A stretch of 64,000 bases of DNA. It comes from Croceicoccus estronivorus (lineage in GTDB: Bacteria > Pseudomonadota > Alphaproteobacteria > Sphingomonadales > Sphingomonadaceae). The DNA lies in the NCBI RefSeq assembly GCF_001625325.1, contig NZ_JRQQ01000010.1, positions 113,491 to 177,490 on the forward strand, written 5' to 3'. Positions within the stretch are counted from its first letter, which is position 1. Every line of letters begins with the position of its first letter. This document shows positions 18,378 to 28,348 of the stretch, piece after piece. A model generated the notes under the pieces. It saw only the letters and a program-made list of their open reading frames with translations, had not been told where the DNA came from and made no database searches. A program made the position numbers and the translations under genes.

Positions 18378-18689
18378 ATGGAAGCTCAGAATATCCGCAT
18401 TCGCCTCAAGGCGTTCGATCATCGCGTGCTCGACCAGGCAACTGGCGAAATTGCGGAAACCGCCCGTCGTACGGGTGCTCTCATTCGGGGTCCCATTCCT
18501 CTGCCGACGCGTATCGAGAAGTTCACCGTGAACCGCGGCCCGCACATCGACAAGAAGTCGCGGGAGCAGTTCGAGGTCCGGACTTACAAGCGGTTGCTCG
18601 ACATCGTGCAGCCGAACGCCCAGACGGTCGATGCCCTAATGAAGCTTGATCTTGCTGCTGGCGTGAATGTTGAGATCAAGCTGGCTTAA
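18378..18689 (+). CDS. rpsJ: 30S ribosomal protein uS10
   Basis: A 103-residue protein of the 30S head, also NusE in antitermination complexes. Motifs: [35 protein letters not shown] and [18 protein letters not shown] at 18378 is the family start; a GTG at 18372 would add two residues. First gene of the S10 operon. The following gene rplC is unusually far away (254 bases). Confidence 0.97.
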   Translation: MEAQNIRIRLKAFDHRVLDQATGEIAETARRTGALIRGPIPLPTRIEKFTVNRGPHIDKKSREQFEVRTYKRLLDIVQPNAQTVDALMKLDLAAGVNVEIKLA

Positions 18690-18943
18690 GCCGCTGATCA
18701 AAAAAGTTTCCGCGCTTTGAAAGCTCTTTTAAGGCGCGATTTCTCTCCGGTTTCGGCCGGTCCGCAGATCGATTGATCTGCAAGGACATAGGGATACCTC
18801 CGGTTTTCACCGGGCAAGCGTCCCCCGTCTCGCCAGCCGCTTGCGGCCGGCACGTTTCAGCCCGGACGGGGCTCGCTTCACATTTTGGGCTGAACATGCC
18901 TTCGCGGGATGGTCCTGCGTAGGCCTCTGTAGGAGTATGGATC
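18690..18943 (+). promoter_or_regulatory. Structured rpsJ-rplC intergenic leader
   Basis: No coding frame is supported in this 254-base gap. It contains several stem candidates: GCAGATC-GATT-GATCTGC at 18764-18781 (perfect 7 bp), CCGG-TTTC-GGCCGG nearby, and CCGG/CCGG around 18800-18812. Such a gap inside the S10 operon is far longer than the usual few to tens of bases, and may hold a promoter or an autoregulatory ribosomal-protein binding site. Confidence 0.4.
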
Positions 18944-19702
18944 ATGCGCACTGGCGTGATCGCTAAAAAAGTCGGGATGACCCGCCTCTTCCAGGAGGAT
19001 GGCCGTCACGTGCCGGTTACCGTCCTCGCGTTGGAGGATTGCCAGGTTGTGTCTGTTCGCACCGATGAAAAGGACGGGTATACCGCTCTTCAGATCGGTT
19101 CGGGCGAGGCCAAGCAGAAGAATGTTGCGAAGCCGCAGCGTGAGCATTTCGCCAAGGCCAATGTTCCGCTCAAGCGCAAGGTCGCCGAATTCCGGGTCGC
19201 TGACGATGCGGTTCTTGAAGTCGGTGCGACCATCGCTGCATCGCATTTCGTTTCGGGCCAGTTGGTCGATATTACCGGGCACACGCAGGGCAAGGGCTTT
19301 GCTGGTGCCATGAAGCGTTGGGGCTTCGGAGGTTTGCGTGCGACGCACGGTGTGTCGCTCTCGCACCGTTCGCATGGTTCGACCGGTAACCGTCAGGATC
19401 CCGGCAAGGTCTTCAAGAACAAGAAGATGGCCGGTCACATGGGTGATCGTCAGCGTACGCAGCAGAACCTCGAGATCGTTCGCACCGATGACGAGCGTGG
19501 CCTGATCTTCGTCAAGGGCTCTGTCCCCGGGTCGAAGAATGCATGGCTGCTCGTTCGGGATGCCGTGAAGGTCGCTCGGCATGCTGAAGCTCCTTATCCG
19601 GCTGCGCTGAAGAGTGCTGCCAACAGCAACGAACAGAGTGCTGCCGACACGCCGGCCGAAGTGGCTGCCGCTCCGGAAGCAACTGAAGGCCAGGAGGGCT
19701 AA
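18944..19702 (+). CDS. rplC: 50S ribosomal protein uL3
   Basis: Binds near the peptidyl transferase centre and nucleates 50S assembly. The product starts [20 protein letters not shown] and contains [19 protein letters not shown] text (here [18 protein letters not shown]) and [20 protein letters not shown]. At 252 residues it is longer than the usual 205-215 because of an Ala/Glu/Asn-rich tail after about residue 222, seen in alphaproteobacteria. TAGGAG precedes the ATG by eight bases. Confidence 0.97.
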   Translation: MRTGVIAKKVGMTRLFQEDGRHVPVTVLALEDCQVVSVRTDEKDGYTALQIGSGEAKQKNVAKPQREHFAKANVPLKRKVAEFRVADDAVLEVGATIAASHFVSGQLVDITGHTQGKGFAGAMKRWGFGGLRATHGVSLSHRSHGSTGNRQDPGKVFKNKKMAGHMGDRQRTQQNLEIVRTDDERGLIFVKGSVPGSKNAWLLVRDAVKVARHAEAPYPAALKSAANSNEQSAADTPAEVAAAPEATEGQEG

Positions 19703-19705
19703 GTC

Positions 19706-20332
19706 GTGAAGGTCAAGGTACAGACCCTGGATGGCGGCAAAGCCTCCGGCGACATCGAATTGAATGACGCGGTGTTTGGCGTAGAGCCACGCACTGACAT
19801 TCTTCACCGTATTGTCACGTGGCAGCTTGAAAACCGCCGTGGTCCTGCTCGTCCGACGCGTGAGCGTTCCGATGTTGCGCGTACGGGCAAGAAGTGGGGT
19901 CGCCAGAAGGGCGGCGGCACGGCTCGTCACGGTGATCGCAAGGCTCCGATCTTTATCGGCGGCGGTAAGGCTCATGGTGCCCGTGCTCGTGATTTCGGTC
20001 AGTCGCTGAACAAGAAGCTGCGTGCTCTGGGCCTCAAGATGGCCCTGTCGAGCAAAGCCAAGGATGGTTTGGTCGTAGTCGACAGTCTTGAGCTGAAGGA
20101 CGCAAAGACGAAGGCTCTTGCTGGGCAGTTCGCTAAGGCAGGCTGGGGCAAGAAGGTTCTGGTCATCGATGGTGAAGCCGTAAACGAAGGTTTCGCCCGC
20201 GCCGCCGGTAACCTGCCCAACATCAATGTTCTTCCGGCTGTCGGTGCGAATGTCTACGACATCCTGAAGCATGACACGCTGGTGCTGACCCGCGCGGCGG
20301 TCGAAAAACTGGAGGCGCGGTTCAATGGCTAA
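19706..20332 (+). CDS. rplD: 50S ribosomal protein uL4
   Basis: A 208-residue exit-tunnel protein. Family motifs: [39 protein letters not shown] and [12 protein letters not shown]. The start is GTG 19706, with CAGGAGG upstream in the end of rplC. In E. coli L4 represses the S10 operon; no equivalent leader was identified here. It overlaps rplW by eight bases. Confidence 0.97.
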   Translation: MKVKVQTLDGGKASGDIELNDAVFGVEPRTDILHRIVTWQLENRRGPARPTRERSDVARTGKKWGRQKGGGTARHGDRKAPIFIGGGKAHGARARDFGQSLNKKLRALGLKMALSSKAKDGLVVVDSLELKDAKTKALAGQFAKAGWGKKVLVIDGEAVNEGFARAAGNLPNINVLPAVGANVYDILKHDTLVLTRAAVEKLEARFNG

Positions 20333-20633
20333 GAAACAGGAAGTGGATGTACGTCACTACGACGTGATCCTTTCGCCGCACATCACCGAGAAGTCGACGC
20401 TGCTGTCCGAGAACAATGCAGTCGTCTTCAAAGTGGCTGAGAGCGCGACCAAGCCGCAGATCAAAGAAGCGGTAGAGGCGCTGTTCGACGTCAAGGTGAA
20501 AGGCGTGAATACGATTGTCCAGAAGGGCAAGACGAAGCGCTGGAAGGGCAAGCCCTACAAGCGTTCGGACATGAAGAAGGCGATTGTGACGCTGGCTGAA
20601 GGCCAGTCGATCGACGTCACCAGCGGTATCTGA
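20325..20633 (+). CDS. rplW: 50S ribosomal protein uL23
   Basis: A 102-residue protein at the tunnel exit, docking site for trigger factor and SRP. Motifs: [39 protein letters not shown] and [18 protein letters not shown]. Starts inside the end of rplD, which suggests translational coupling. Confidence 0.97.
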   Translation: MAKKQEVDVRHYDVILSPHITEKSTLLSENNAVVFKVAESATKPQIKEAVEALFDVKVKGVNTIVQKGKTKRWKGKPYKRSDMKKAIVTLAEGQSIDVTSGI

Positions 20634-20643
20634 GGCGCGGATC

Positions 20644-21480
20644 ATGGCACTGAAGAACTATAAACCGACGAGCCCCGCGCGCCGCGGACTGGTCCTTGTC
20701 GACAAGTCCGGCCTGTGGAAGGGCAAGCCTGTCAAATCGCTGACCGAAGGGAAGCGCAAGACTGGCGGCCGTAACAACAAAGGCCATGTGACTTCGCGTG
20801 GCATGGGCGGCGGCCACAAGCAGAAATACCGCTTCATCGACTTCAAGCGTCGGAAGTGGGACGTTCCTGCCAGTGTGGAGCGGATCGAATATGATCCCAA
20901 CCGCACCGCGTTCATCGCACTGATCAAGTACGAGGATGGCGAATTCGCCTATATTCTCGCACCGCAGCGGCTCGCTGTGGGTGACCAGGTCATTGCTGGC
21001 GAGCGCGTTGACGTGAAGCCGGGCAATGCGATGCTCCTGTCGCAAATGCCGGTCGGCACGATTTGTCACAACGTCGAAATGAAGCCTGGCAAGGGTGGGC
21101 AGATTGCCCGTTCCGCCGGTGCTTACATCCAAATCGTTGGTCGTGACCGTGGCTTGGTGATCGTTCGCCTGAACTCGGGTGAGCAGCGTTACCTGCGTGG
21201 CGATTGCATGGGAACGGTTGGGGCGGTTTCGAACCCCGACAACTCCAACCAGACGCTTGCCAAGGCTGGCCGTCGTCGTTGGATGGGCCGCAAGCCGCTG
21301 ACTCGTGGTGTTGCGAAGAACCCGGTCGACCACCCGCATGGTGGTGGTGAAGGCCGTACCTCGGGTGGCCGTCACCCGGTCACTCCGTGGGGTAAGCCGA
21401 CCAAGGGCGCCCGTACCCGCAACAACAAGCAGACGGACAAGATGATTATCCGTTCGCGTCACGCGAAGAAGAAGAGGTAA
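20644..21480 (+). CDS. rplB: 50S ribosomal protein uL2
   Basis: A 278-residue protein needed for subunit joining and peptidyl transfer. Motifs: [46 protein letters not shown] and the conserved [20 protein letters not shown] near the C-terminus, whose histidine lies near the catalytic centre. Starts ten bases after rplW. Confidence 0.98.
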   Translation: MALKNYKPTSPARRGLVLVDKSGLWKGKPVKSLTEGKRKTGGRNNKGHVTSRGMGGGHKQKYRFIDFKRRKWDVPASVERIEYDPNRTAFIALIKYEDGEFAYILAPQRLAVGDQVIAGERVDVKPGNAMLLSQMPVGTICHNVEMKPGKGGQIARSAGAYIQIVGRDRGLVIVRLNSGEQRYLRGDCMGTVGAVSNPDNSNQTLAKAGRRRWMGRKPLTRGVAKNPVDHPHGGGEGRTSGGRHPVTPWGKPTKGARTRNNKQTDKMIIRSRHAKKKR

Positions 21481-21486
21481 GCGATA

Positions 21487-21762
21487 ATGGCTCGTTCCGT
21501 CTGGAAAGGTCCGTTTGTCGACCTGCACCTGCTGAAAAAAGCAGAAGACGCCCAGGATACGGGTGGCCGTGCTCCGATCAAGACCTGGTCGCGTCGGTCC
21601 ACCATCCTTCCGCAGTTCGTCGGCCTGACGTTCAGCGTCTACAATGGCCACAAGTTCGTGCCGGTTGCGGTCAACGAAGACATGGTCGGTCACAAGCTTG
21701 GGGAATTCGCACCGACGCGTAGTTTCCCCGGCCACGCCGCCGACAAGAAGGGTAAGCGCTGA
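21487..21762 (+). CDS. rpsS: 30S ribosomal protein uS19
   Basis: A 91-residue 30S head protein. Motifs: [37 protein letters not shown] and [20 protein letters not shown]. Six bases after rplB; its last base is the first base of the rplV start. Confidence 0.97.
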   Translation: MARSVWKGPFVDLHLLKKAEDAQDTGGRAPIKTWSRRSTILPQFVGLTFSVYNGHKFVPVAVNEDMVGHKLGEFAPTRSFPGHAADKKGKR

Positions 21763-22139
21763 TGAGCAAGCAGAAAGCCCCCCGTCGCGTCGGTGATAAC
21801 GAGGCACTGGCTGTTGGCACCACGATCCGTGGTTCCGCGCAGAAGCTGAATCTCGTGGCAGGCCTCATTCGTGGCAAGAAGGCTGAGGAAGCATTGAATA
21901 TCCTCACCTTCTCGAAACGGGCCATGGCCCGTGACGCGCACAAGGTCCTCGCTTCCGCGATCGCGAATGCGGAAAATAATCACAATCTGGATGTCGATTC
22001 TCTCGTTGTCGCTGAAGCCAGCGTCGGCAAATCGGTCACCATGAAGCGTTTCCACACGCGGGGCCGTGGCAAATCCACGCGCATCCTCAAGCCGTTCAGC
22101 CGGCTGCGTATCGTGGTTCGCGAAGTCGAGGAGGCCTGA
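21762..22139 (+). CDS. rplV: 50S ribosomal protein uL22
   Basis: A 125-residue protein whose beta-hairpin lines the exit tunnel. Motifs: [36 protein letters not shown] and [14 protein letters not shown] in the loop near the macrolide site. The ATG overlaps the rpsS stop by one base. Confidence 0.97.
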   Translation: MSKQKAPRRVGDNEALAVGTTIRGSAQKLNLVAGLIRGKKAEEALNILTFSKRAMARDAHKVLASAIANAENNHNLDVDSLVVAEASVGKSVTMKRFHTRGRGKSTRILKPFSRLRIVVREVEEA

Positions 22140-22142
22140 GCC

Positions 22143-22838
22143 ATGGGTCAGAAGAGCAATCCGATCGGCCTGCGCCTGCAGATCAACCGTACTTGGGACA
22201 GCCGCTGGTATGCGGAAGGTCGTGATTACGGGAAGCTGCTCAAGGAAGATCTCGAAATCCGCAAGTACATTGTCGAGAACGTTCCGCAGGCTGCCATTTC
22301 GAAGGTCGTCATCGAACGCCCGGCGAAACTGTGCCGCGTATCCATCTATGCCGCGCGCCCTGGCGTGATCATCGGCAAGAAGGGCGCCGACATTGAAAAG
22401 CTGCGCCAGAAGCTGTCGAAAATGACTGACAGCGAAGTGAAGCTGAACATCGTCGAAATCCGCAAGCCGGAAATCGATGCCAAGCTCGTCGCTCAGGGCG
22501 TTGCCGATCAGTTGATCCGGCGTGTTGCGTTCCGTCGCGCGATGAAGCGCGCCGTGCAATCCGCTCTGCGGCTTGGCGCGGAAGGGATCAAGATCACCTG
22601 CGGTGGCCGTTTGGGCGGGGCGGAAATCGCCCGCGTCGAATGGTATCGTGAAGGTCGCGTGCCGCTCCACACTCTGCGTGCGAATGTGGATTACGCCGAA
22701 GCCGAAGCGCTTACCGCATATGGTATCATCGGCATCAAGGTCTGGATCTTCAAGGGTGAGATCCTCGGCCACGATCCGATGGCGCAGGACCGGTTGATGA
22801 TGGAGGCCCAGACCTCCGGCGTGCGTCCCGCGCGCTGA
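22143..22838 (+). CDS. rpsC: 30S ribosomal protein uS3
   Basis: A 231-residue 30S head protein with an N-terminal KH domain ([18 protein letters not shown], the GxxG loop) and a C-terminal domain with [20 protein letters not shown]. Helps mRNA entry and helicase activity. Starts three bases after rplV. Confidence 0.97.
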   Translation: MGQKSNPIGLRLQINRTWDSRWYAEGRDYGKLLKEDLEIRKYIVENVPQAAISKVVIERPAKLCRVSIYAARPGVIIGKKGADIEKLRQKLSKMTDSEVKLNIVEIRKPEIDAKLVAQGVADQLIRRVAFRRAMKRAVQSALRLGAEGIKITCGGRLGGAEIARVEWYREGRVPLHTLRANVDYAEAEALTAYGIIGIKVWIFKGEILGHDPMAQDRLMMEAQTSGVRPAR

Positions 22839-22863
22839 GGTTTGAGAGAGCTGAGTAAAAGCA

Positions 22864-23298
22864 ATGCTGCAACCGAAAAAAACCAAGTTCCGCAAGGCGT
22901 TCAAAGGGCGCATCCATGGTAATGCCAAGGGTGGCACGGCGCTGAATTTTGGCTCTTATGGCCTTAAGGCGCTGGAGCCGGAGCGGATTACCGCACGCCA
23001 GATCGAAGCGGCTCGTCGTGCGATCACGCGTCATATCAAGCGTCAGGGTCGTCTTTGGATTCGCGTGTTCCCGGACGTTCCGGTGTCGAAGAAGCCTGCT
23101 GAAGTCCGTCAGGGTAAGGGCAAGGGTTCGATCGAATACTGGGCCGCTCGCGTTAAGCCGGGCCGGATCCTGTTCGAATTGGATGGCGTCCCCGGACCGC
23201 TGGCTGCTGTGGCGTTCGAACGTGCTGCCATGAAGCTGCCGATCAAGACCAAGGTCGTTGCCCGCCTGGGTGACACCTCGCATCTGGGAGGTGAATGA
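22864..23298 (+). CDS. rplP: 50S ribosomal protein uL16
   Basis: A 144-residue protein near the A site. Motifs: [39 protein letters not shown] and [20 protein letters not shown]. The last stop base is the first base of the rpmC ATG at 23298. Confidence 0.97.
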   Translation: MLQPKKTKFRKAFKGRIHGNAKGGTALNFGSYGLKALEPERITARQIEAARRAITRHIKRQGRLWIRVFPDVPVSKKPAEVRQGKGKGSIEYWAARVKPGRILFELDGVPGPLAAVAFERAAMKLPIKTKVVARLGDTSHLGGE

Positions 23299-23501
23299 TG
23301 GCCAAGACTGAAGATCTCCGCGCCAAGACTGAAGACCAGCTTTCTGCTGATCTGGTCGATTTGAAGCGTGAGCAGTTCAACCTGCGTTTCCAGGCGGCTA
23401 CCAACCAGATCGAGCGTCCTGCGCGGATCAAGGAAGTGCGTCGCGAAATCGCACGTATCAAGACGCTGCTGGGCGAACGCGCCCGCGCTGAGAAGGCTTA
23501 A
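23298..23501 (+). CDS. rpmC: 50S ribosomal protein uL29
   Basis: A 67-residue two-helix protein beside the tunnel exit: [20 protein letters not shown] and [13 protein letters not shown], then [16 protein letters not shown]. Two ATGs in a row (23295 and 23298) follow GGGAGG; the second gives the normal MAKTEDL start. Confidence 0.95.
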   Translation: MAKTEDLRAKTEDQLSADLVDLKREQFNLRFQAATNQIERPARIKEVRREIARIKTLLGERARAEKA

Positions 23502-23511
23502 GGAGCACACG

Positions 23512-23805
23512 ATGCCGAAGCGTATCCTGATCGGGACCGTGGTTTCCGACAAGACCGACAAGACTGTGACAGTGCTTGTCGAGCGTAAGGTGAAGCACCC
23601 GCTTTACGGGAAGATCATCCGCCGCTCGAAGAAGTATCATGCTCACGACGAAGACAATGCCTACAAGGCCGGCGAACGCGTGCGGATTGAAGAAACCCGC
23701 CCGATTTCGAAGACCAAGACATGGCAGGTGATCGAGCGTGTCCATGCTGGCAAGGGCCAGGCAGTCGAAGCGAACCTCGATGTAGAGGCCGCTGGCAGCA
23801 ACTGA
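23512..23805 (+). CDS. rpsQ: 30S ribosomal protein uS17
   Basis: A 97-residue OB-fold protein of the 30S body. Motifs: [39 protein letters not shown] and [19 protein letters not shown] at 23512 follows AAGGAG by six bases; the frame is open upstream but inside rpmC. It has a short Ala/Glu-rich tail after residue 78. Confidence 0.96.
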   Translation: MPKRILIGTVVSDKTDKTVTVLVERKVKHPLYGKIIRRSKKYHAHDEDNAYKAGERVRIEETRPISKTKTWQVIERVHAGKGQAVEANLDVEAAGSN

Positions 23806-23862
23806 CGTTTTTTGGAACTGCCGGACTGGTTCCGGCAAGCCGAGTGAGAAGGAACCGGATCG

Positions 23863-24231
23863 ATGATCCAGATGCAATCCAATCTCGACGTCGCGGACAA
23901 CAGCGGCGCGAAGCGCGTCCAGTGCATTAAGGTGCTGGGCGGGTCGAAGCGCCGTACCGCGGGCGTCGGCGACGTGATCGTCGTCTCCGTCAAGGAGGCG
24001 CAGCCGCGTGCGCGTGTGAAGAAGGGTGACGTCCACCGCGCGGTGATCGTGCGTACCAAGAAGGACGTTCGCCGTCCTGATGGCAGCGTCATTCGTTTCG
24101 ATACGAACGCGGCGGTGCTCGTGAACAAGAACGAAGAGCCGATCGGCACTCGTATCTTTGGCCCGGTGGTGCGTGAGCTGCGTGGCCGCGGCTTCATGAA
24201 GATCATCTCGCTTGCTCCGGAGGTGCTGTGA
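23863..24231 (+). CDS. rplN: 50S ribosomal protein uL14
   Basis: A 122-residue intersubunit-bridge protein. Motifs: [40 protein letters not shown] and [15 protein letters not shown]. It begins the usual spc operon gene order (rplN-rplX-rplE). Its stop overlaps the rplX start by one base (TGATG). Confidence 0.97.
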   Translation: MIQMQSNLDVADNSGAKRVQCIKVLGGSKRRTAGVGDVIVVSVKEAQPRARVKKGDVHRAVIVRTKKDVRRPDGSVIRFDTNAAVLVNKNEEPIGTRIFGPVVRELRGRGFMKIISLAPEVL

Positions 24232-24551
24232 TGGCTGGCGCGAAGATCAAGCGTGGCGACACTGTCGTCATTCGTTCGGGTAAGGACAAGGGCCGTACCG
24301 GCACTGTCATGCAAGTGATGCCCAAGGACGAAAAAGTCGTCGTTCAGGGCATTAACATTGCTGCCCGTCACCGCAAGCCGAGCCAGGCTAACCCTCAGGG
24401 CGGTATCGATCGCCGGGAAGCGCCATTGGCGATTTCCAAGGTTGCTTTGGCTGATCCGAAGGATGGCAAGCCGACTCGCGTCCGTTTCGAAACGAAGGAC
24501 GGCAAGAAGGTTCGCGTTGCCGTGAAGTCCGGGGAGACCATCGATGGCTGA
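24231..24551 (+). CDS. rplX: 50S ribosomal protein uL24
   Basis: A 106-residue assembly-initiator protein with a KOW motif: [20 protein letters not shown]. It continues [23 protein letters not shown] 24231 has GGAGG ten bases upstream; a GTG one codon earlier is possible. It overlaps rplE by eight bases. Confidence 0.96.
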   Translation: MAGAKIKRGDTVVIRSGKDKGRTGTVMQVMPKDEKVVVQGINIAARHRKPSQANPQGGIDRREAPLAISKVALADPKDGKPTRVRFETKDGKKVRVAVKSGETIDG

Positions 24552-25122
24552 GAACTATACCCCGCGCCTCCGGGCCAAGTACGACTCTGAAATCGCGAAG
24601 GCGATGACCGAAAAGTTCGGTTACGTAAATCCGATGCAGGTGCCGAAGCTTGAGAAGATCACACTCAATATGGGTGTGGGCGAAGCCAGTCAGGACAAGA
24701 AGAAGGTCCAGACTGCGGCTGAGGAAATGGAGCTGATTGCTGGTCAGAAACCCGTAATCACCAAGGCGAAGAAGTCGATCGCGCAGTTCAAGCTGCGTGA
24801 AGGCATGCCGATCGGTTGCAAGGTTACTCTGCGCCGTGAACGCATGTATGAATTTCTCGATCGTCTTGTGACTGTCGCGATGCCGCGTATTCGAGATTTT
24901 CGTGGGTTGAACCCGAAGAGCTTCGATGGGCGTGGCAACTATGCGATGGGTGTGAAAGAACAGATCATCTTCCCCGAGATCAGCTACGATCGGATCGAGA
25001 AAGTCCGGGGGATGGACATCATCATCACCACCACCGCGGAAACCGACGAAGAAGCGCGCGAATTGTTGCGCCTGTTCGGTTTCCCGTTCCCGGCGGAAGC
25101 CGATCAGAAGGAAGCGGCGTGA
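24544..25122 (+). CDS. rplE: 50S ribosomal protein uL5
   Basis: A 192-residue protein that binds 5S rRNA in the central protuberance. Motifs: [40 protein letters not shown] and [20 protein letters not shown]. It is somewhat longer than E. coli L5 (179) because of an Ala/Glu-rich C-terminus. Confidence 0.97.
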   Translation: MAENYTPRLRAKYDSEIAKAMTEKFGYVNPMQVPKLEKITLNMGVGEASQDKKKVQTAAEEMELIAGQKPVITKAKKSIAQFKLREGMPIGCKVTLRRERMYEFLDRLVTVAMPRIRDFRGLNPKSFDGRGNYAMGVKEQIIFPEISYDRIEKVRGMDIIITTTAETDEEARELLRLFGFPFPAEADQKEAA

Positions 25123-25161
25123 GCCGCGCCCTGAACCGATAGCGAAAGAGAGCTTAAGTCC

Positions 25162-25467
25162 ATGGCGAAACTGAGTTCCATCAATAAGAACGAACGTCGC
25201 AAGCAGCTTGTGAAGAAGTATGCGGCGAAATACGCGAAGCTGAAAGCGATTGCGGACGACAAGTCGGCCGACGAGAGTGAGCGGCTGATGGCGCGTCTCA
25301 AGATGGCGGAAATTCCGCGTAACGCAAACCCGACCCGTGTGCGCAATCGCTGCGCAACGACTGGGCGGCCGCGCGGCTATTATCGCAAGTTCGGCCTGTG
25401 CAGGATCGAACTGCGGGACCTGGCCAACAAGGGCCTGATCCCGGGCGTGACAAAGTCGAGCTGGTAA
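25162..25467 (+). CDS. rpsN: 30S ribosomal protein uS14 (zinc-free form)
   Basis: A 101-residue protein of the 30S head: [20 protein letters not shown], then [20 protein letters not shown] and [25 protein letters not shown] end. The length is that of the long, cysteine-poor S14. It has RCATTGR where zinc-binding S14 has CxxC, so no zinc ribbon is expected. Confidence 0.97.
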   Translation: MAKLSSINKNERRKQLVKKYAAKYAKLKAIADDKSADESERLMARLKMAEIPRNANPTRVRNRCATTGRPRGYYRKFGLCRIELRDLANKGLIPGVTKSSW

Positions 25468-25477
25468 GGATCATCAC

Positions 25478-25873
25478 ATGGCAATGACCGATCCCCTGGG
25501 TGATATGCTCACCCGTATTCGTAATGGCCAGCAGGCAAAGAAGGATTCCGTCTTTTCGCCGGCGTCCAACCTGCGCGCCCGCGTTCTGGAAGTTCTTCAG
25601 CGTGAAGGCTACATTCGTGGCTACAGTGAAGACGAAACCGGGAAGCACAAGCAGCTTCGGATTGAACTGAAGTATTTCGAGGGCGAGCCTGCAATCAAGC
25701 ATGTCGCTCGCGTGTCAAAGCCGGGTCGGCGGATCTATTCGGGCAGCCGTGAACTGCCGACTGTCCGCAACGGCCTTGGCATTACCATCGTCTCGACGCC
25801 CCGCGGCGTGCTTTCGGATGCCGAAGCGCGCGCTCAGAACGTCGGCGGCGAAGTGCTGGCGGAGGTGTTCTGA
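25478..25873 (+). CDS. rpsH: 30S ribosomal protein uS8
   Basis: A 131-residue 30S platform protein that binds helix 21 of 16S rRNA; in E. coli it also represses the spc operon. Motifs: [16 protein letters not shown], and [23 protein letters not shown] 25478; a second ATG two codons later is also possible. Its last stop base is the rplF start. Confidence 0.96.
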   Translation: MAMTDPLGDMLTRIRNGQQAKKDSVFSPASNLRARVLEVLQREGYIRGYSEDETGKHKQLRIELKYFEGEPAIKHVARVSKPGRRIYSGSRELPTVRNGLGITIVSTPRGVLSDAEARAQNVGGEVLAEVF

Positions 25874-26406
25874 TGAGCCGCATTGGGAAGAAGCCGGTGG
25901 CGATCCCTAAGGGCGTCACTGCGGAAATCGCTGAAGGCACTCTGACCGTCAAGGGGCCGAAAGGCACCCTGTCGATGGGGCTGACCGAAGACATCAATTA
26001 CGAGGTAAAGGAAGGCGAGATTTCCGTTCTTCCTGCGAACGATACCAAGCGGGCACGTTCCTTCTGGGGCATGCAGCGTACCTTGGTGTCGAACCTGGTC
26101 GAAGGTGTGAGCGAGGGCTTTTCGAAGACCCTGGAAATCACCGGTGTCGGTTATCGTGCATCGGCCCAGGGCGCGAAGCTCAAGTTGCAGCTCGGCTTCA
26201 GCCACGACGTCGATCTCGATGTGCCGCAGGGGCTTGACGTAAAGACGCCGGATCAGACCACGGTCGAGATCAGCGGCATCGACAAGCAGCAGGTTGGGCA
26301 GTTCGCTGCCGAAATCCGCCGCTGGCGTAAGCCTGAGCCTTATAAGGGCAAGGGTATCAAGTATCGCGGCGAGTATATCTTCCGCAAGGAAGGGAAGAAG
26401 AAGTAA
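25873..26406 (+). CDS. rplF: 50S ribosomal protein uL6
   Basis: A 177-residue protein near the factor-binding site. Motifs: [39 protein letters not shown] and [15 protein letters not shown] near the C-terminus. One-base overlap with rpsH. Confidence 0.97.
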   Translation: MSRIGKKPVAIPKGVTAEIAEGTLTVKGPKGTLSMGLTEDINYEVKEGEISVLPANDTKRARSFWGMQRTLVSNLVEGVSEGFSKTLEITGVGYRASAQGAKLKLQLGFSHDVDLDVPQGLDVKTPDQTTVEISGIDKQQVGQFAAEIRRWRKPEPYKGKGIKYRGEYIFRKEGKKK

Positions 26407-26407
26407 G

Positions 26408-26746
26408 ATGGCCAAGCTTTCTCTTTTCGAACGCCGCCGCCGCCGCGTGCGCAGCGCGCTCCGCAGTCGTGCAGGCGGGCGTCCCCGTCTGTCCGTCCAT
26501 CGCTCGGGCAAGCACATCTACGCGCAGATCATCGATGATACTGCCGGACGTACGCTTGCAGCTGCCTCGACGCTGGGCGGCAAGGGCGGCAATGTCGACG
26601 CTGCCGCGAAGGTTGGCGCTGATATCGCAGCGGCCGCCAAGCAGGCGGGCGTGACCACCGTGGTGTTCGACCGCGGCGGTTTCCTGTTCCATGGCCGCGT
26701 CAAGGCGCTGGCCGACGCTGCACGCGAAGGCGGGCTGGAGTTCTGA
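26408..26746 (+). CDS. rplR: 50S ribosomal protein uL18
   Basis: A 112-residue 5S rRNA-binding protein: [70 protein letters not shown] at 26408 is one base after the rplF stop. Its stop overlaps the rpsE start. Confidence 0.96.
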   Translation: MAKLSLFERRRRRVRSALRSRAGGRPRLSVHRSGKHIYAQIIDDTAGRTLAAASTLGGKGGNVDAAAKVGADIAAAAKQAGVTTVVFDRGGFLFHGRVKALADAAREGGLEF

Positions 26747-27477
26747 TGATGGCTGACGAGAACAACACCGAAAACAGCACCCCGGAAACCCCGGTGGTTG
26801 AATCAGCTGCGCCCGAGGCGGCACCGGCATCCGCGCCGCGTGAAGGCCGTGGCCGTGGCCGTGGCCGTGGTGGTGAACGTGACGGCGGCCGTGGCCGTGG
26901 TCGGCGTGATGACCGTCGCGGTCGTAACCAGGAAGACGAGGGTGACGAGCTGATCGAAAAGCTGGTTCACATCAATCGCGTCTCCAAGACGGTGAAGGGT
27001 GGTAAGCGTTTCGGTTTCGCCGCGCTTGTCGTGGTCGGTGATGGCGCCGGACGCGTCGGTTTCGGACATGGCAAGGCTCGAGAAGTGCCGGAGGCCATCA
27101 CCAAGGCTACTGCGTCCGCGAAGAAGAAGATGGTTCGCGTTCCGCTCAAGGAAGGCCGCACACTGCATCATGACGGCAAAGGCCGTTATGGCGCTGGCAA
27201 GGTCAATGTCCGTTCGGCTCCGGCCGGTACCGGGATCATCGCGGGCGGCCCGATGCGCGCCGTTTTCGAGAGCCTGGGAGTTGCCGACGTTGTGACCAAG
27301 TCGGTCGGGACTTCGAACCCTTACAACATGATCCGTGCTACGTTTGACGCTCTGACTCACCAGACTTCGCCGAAGTCAGTTGCCCAGCGTCGCGGCAAGA
27401 AGGTTGCTGACCTGCTTGGCCGTGGTGGTGCGAGCGAGGCCGAGGCTGAAGCCGACGCCGCAGCCATCGTGGAGTAA
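26746..27477 (+). CDS. rpsE: 30S ribosomal protein uS5 with RG-rich N-terminal extension
   Basis: The S5 core begins near residue 64 ([20 protein letters not shown]) and has [20 protein letters not shown] and [20 protein letters not shown], the usual decoding-fidelity protein. It is preceded by about 60 residues: an acidic Asn/Glu/Pro stretch, then [20 protein letters not shown] and an Arg/Asp run. The total of 243 residues compares with about 166 in E. coli. The extension appears to be a sphingomonad trait and may bind RNA. Start is ATG 26746 or the next ATG, 26749. Confidence 0.96.
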   Translation: MMADENNTENSTPETPVVESAAPEAAPASAPREGRGRGRGRGGERDGGRGRGRRDDRRGRNQEDEGDELIEKLVHINRVSKTVKGGKRFGFAALVVVGDGAGRVGFGHGKAREVPEAITKATASAKKKMVRVPLKEGRTLHHDGKGRYGAGKVNVRSAPAGTGIIAGGPMRAVFESLGVADVVTKSVGTSNPYNMIRATFDALTHQTSPKSVAQRRGKKVADLLGRGGASEAEAEADAAAIVE

Positions 27478-27483
27478 ACGAAC

Positions 27484-27660
27484 ATGGCTAAGATCAAGAT
27501 CAAGCAGATTGGCTCCCCGATCCGCCGCCCGGAAAAGCAAAAGCAGATTCTGGTCGGCTTGGGCCTTGGCAAAATGCACAAGGTCGTGGAGGTCGAGGAT
27601 ACTCCGGAGGTCCGTGGTGCGATCGCAAAGCTGCCGCATATGGTGGCAGTGGTAGACTAA
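27484..27660 (+). CDS. rpmD: 50S ribosomal protein uL30
   Basis: A 58-residue protein: [40 protein letters not shown], and [16 protein letters not shown]. Its size and the G-x-x-R-R/LGLxKxHKVVxxxD pattern are typical of L30. It follows rpsE by six bases and is followed by a terminator-like hairpin. Confidence 0.95.
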   Translation: MAKIKIKQIGSPIRRPEKQKQILVGLGLGKMHKVVEVEDTPEVRGAIAKLPHMVAVVD

Positions 27661-27681
27661 CCAGACCTCAGGTTGACCTAG

Positions 27682-27714
27682 GAGGCCCGGTGCAGTACCG
27701 GGCCTCTTCTATTT
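27682..27714 (+). terminator. Terminator-like hairpin inside the spc operon
   Basis: GAGGCCCGGT (27682-27691), loop GCAGT, ACCGGGCCTC (27697-27706), then TTCTATTTT. A perfect 10-bp stem between rpmD and rplO, so it should cut part of the transcripts before rplO-secY-adk. Confidence 0.7.
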
Positions 27715-27748
27715 TGGCGCGAACTAAAGCGAAAGCGAGTGCAACGAC

Positions 27749-28231
27749 ATGAAACTTAACGATATCCGCGATAACGACGGTGCCCGTAAGGGGCGCATGC
27801 GTATTGGCCGTGGCATTGGCTCCGGCAAGGGCAAGACCGGTGGCCGTGGCCAGAAGGGTGCCAAGTCGCGCTCCGGTGTGTCGATCAAGGGCTTCGAAGG
27901 CGGTCAGATGCCGCTTCACATGCGGATCCCGAAGCGTGGCTTCAACAATCCGTTTGCCAAGGATTACGCCGAAGTGAATCTCGGTATGATCCAGAAGTTC
28001 ATTGATGCAGGCAAGCTCGACGCTGGCCAGCTCATCGATCACGCTGCTTTGCAGTCTGCCGGACTTGCTCGTGGCGGTAAGGACGGCGTGCGCTTGCTCG
28101 GCAAGGGCGCTATCACGTCCAAGGCTCAGTTCAAGGTCGCCGGGGCATCGAAGGGTGCTGTGGCTGCGGTTGAAAAGGCTGGTGGATCGGTCGAAGTGGC
28201 TGCGCCGGCAAAGGCTGAAGCGGCCGAATAA
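27749..28231 (+). CDS. rplO: 50S ribosomal protein uL15
   Basis: A 160-residue assembly protein: [40 protein letters not shown] and [20 protein letters not shown]. It has a short Ala/Glu/Lys-rich tail. The start lies 88 bases after rpmD, behind the hairpin at 27682-27714. Confidence 0.97.
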   Translation: MKLNDIRDNDGARKGRMRIGRGIGSGKGKTGGRGQKGAKSRSGVSIKGFEGGQMPLHMRIPKRGFNNPFAKDYAEVNLGMIQKFIDAGKLDAGQLIDHAALQSAGLARGGKDGVRLLGKGAITSKAQFKVAGASKGAVAAVEKAGGSVEVAAPAKAEAAE

Positions 28232-28348
28232 TCGGTGATTGCGGCGAGCGGAGTTCTTGCATCTCCGCTCGCTCGCTATATGGGCTGACACTCAGAAGAG
28301 GGCGGCTCTATTTCCGTGCTGGCTGCCCAGACAAGGCACATTGAACCC

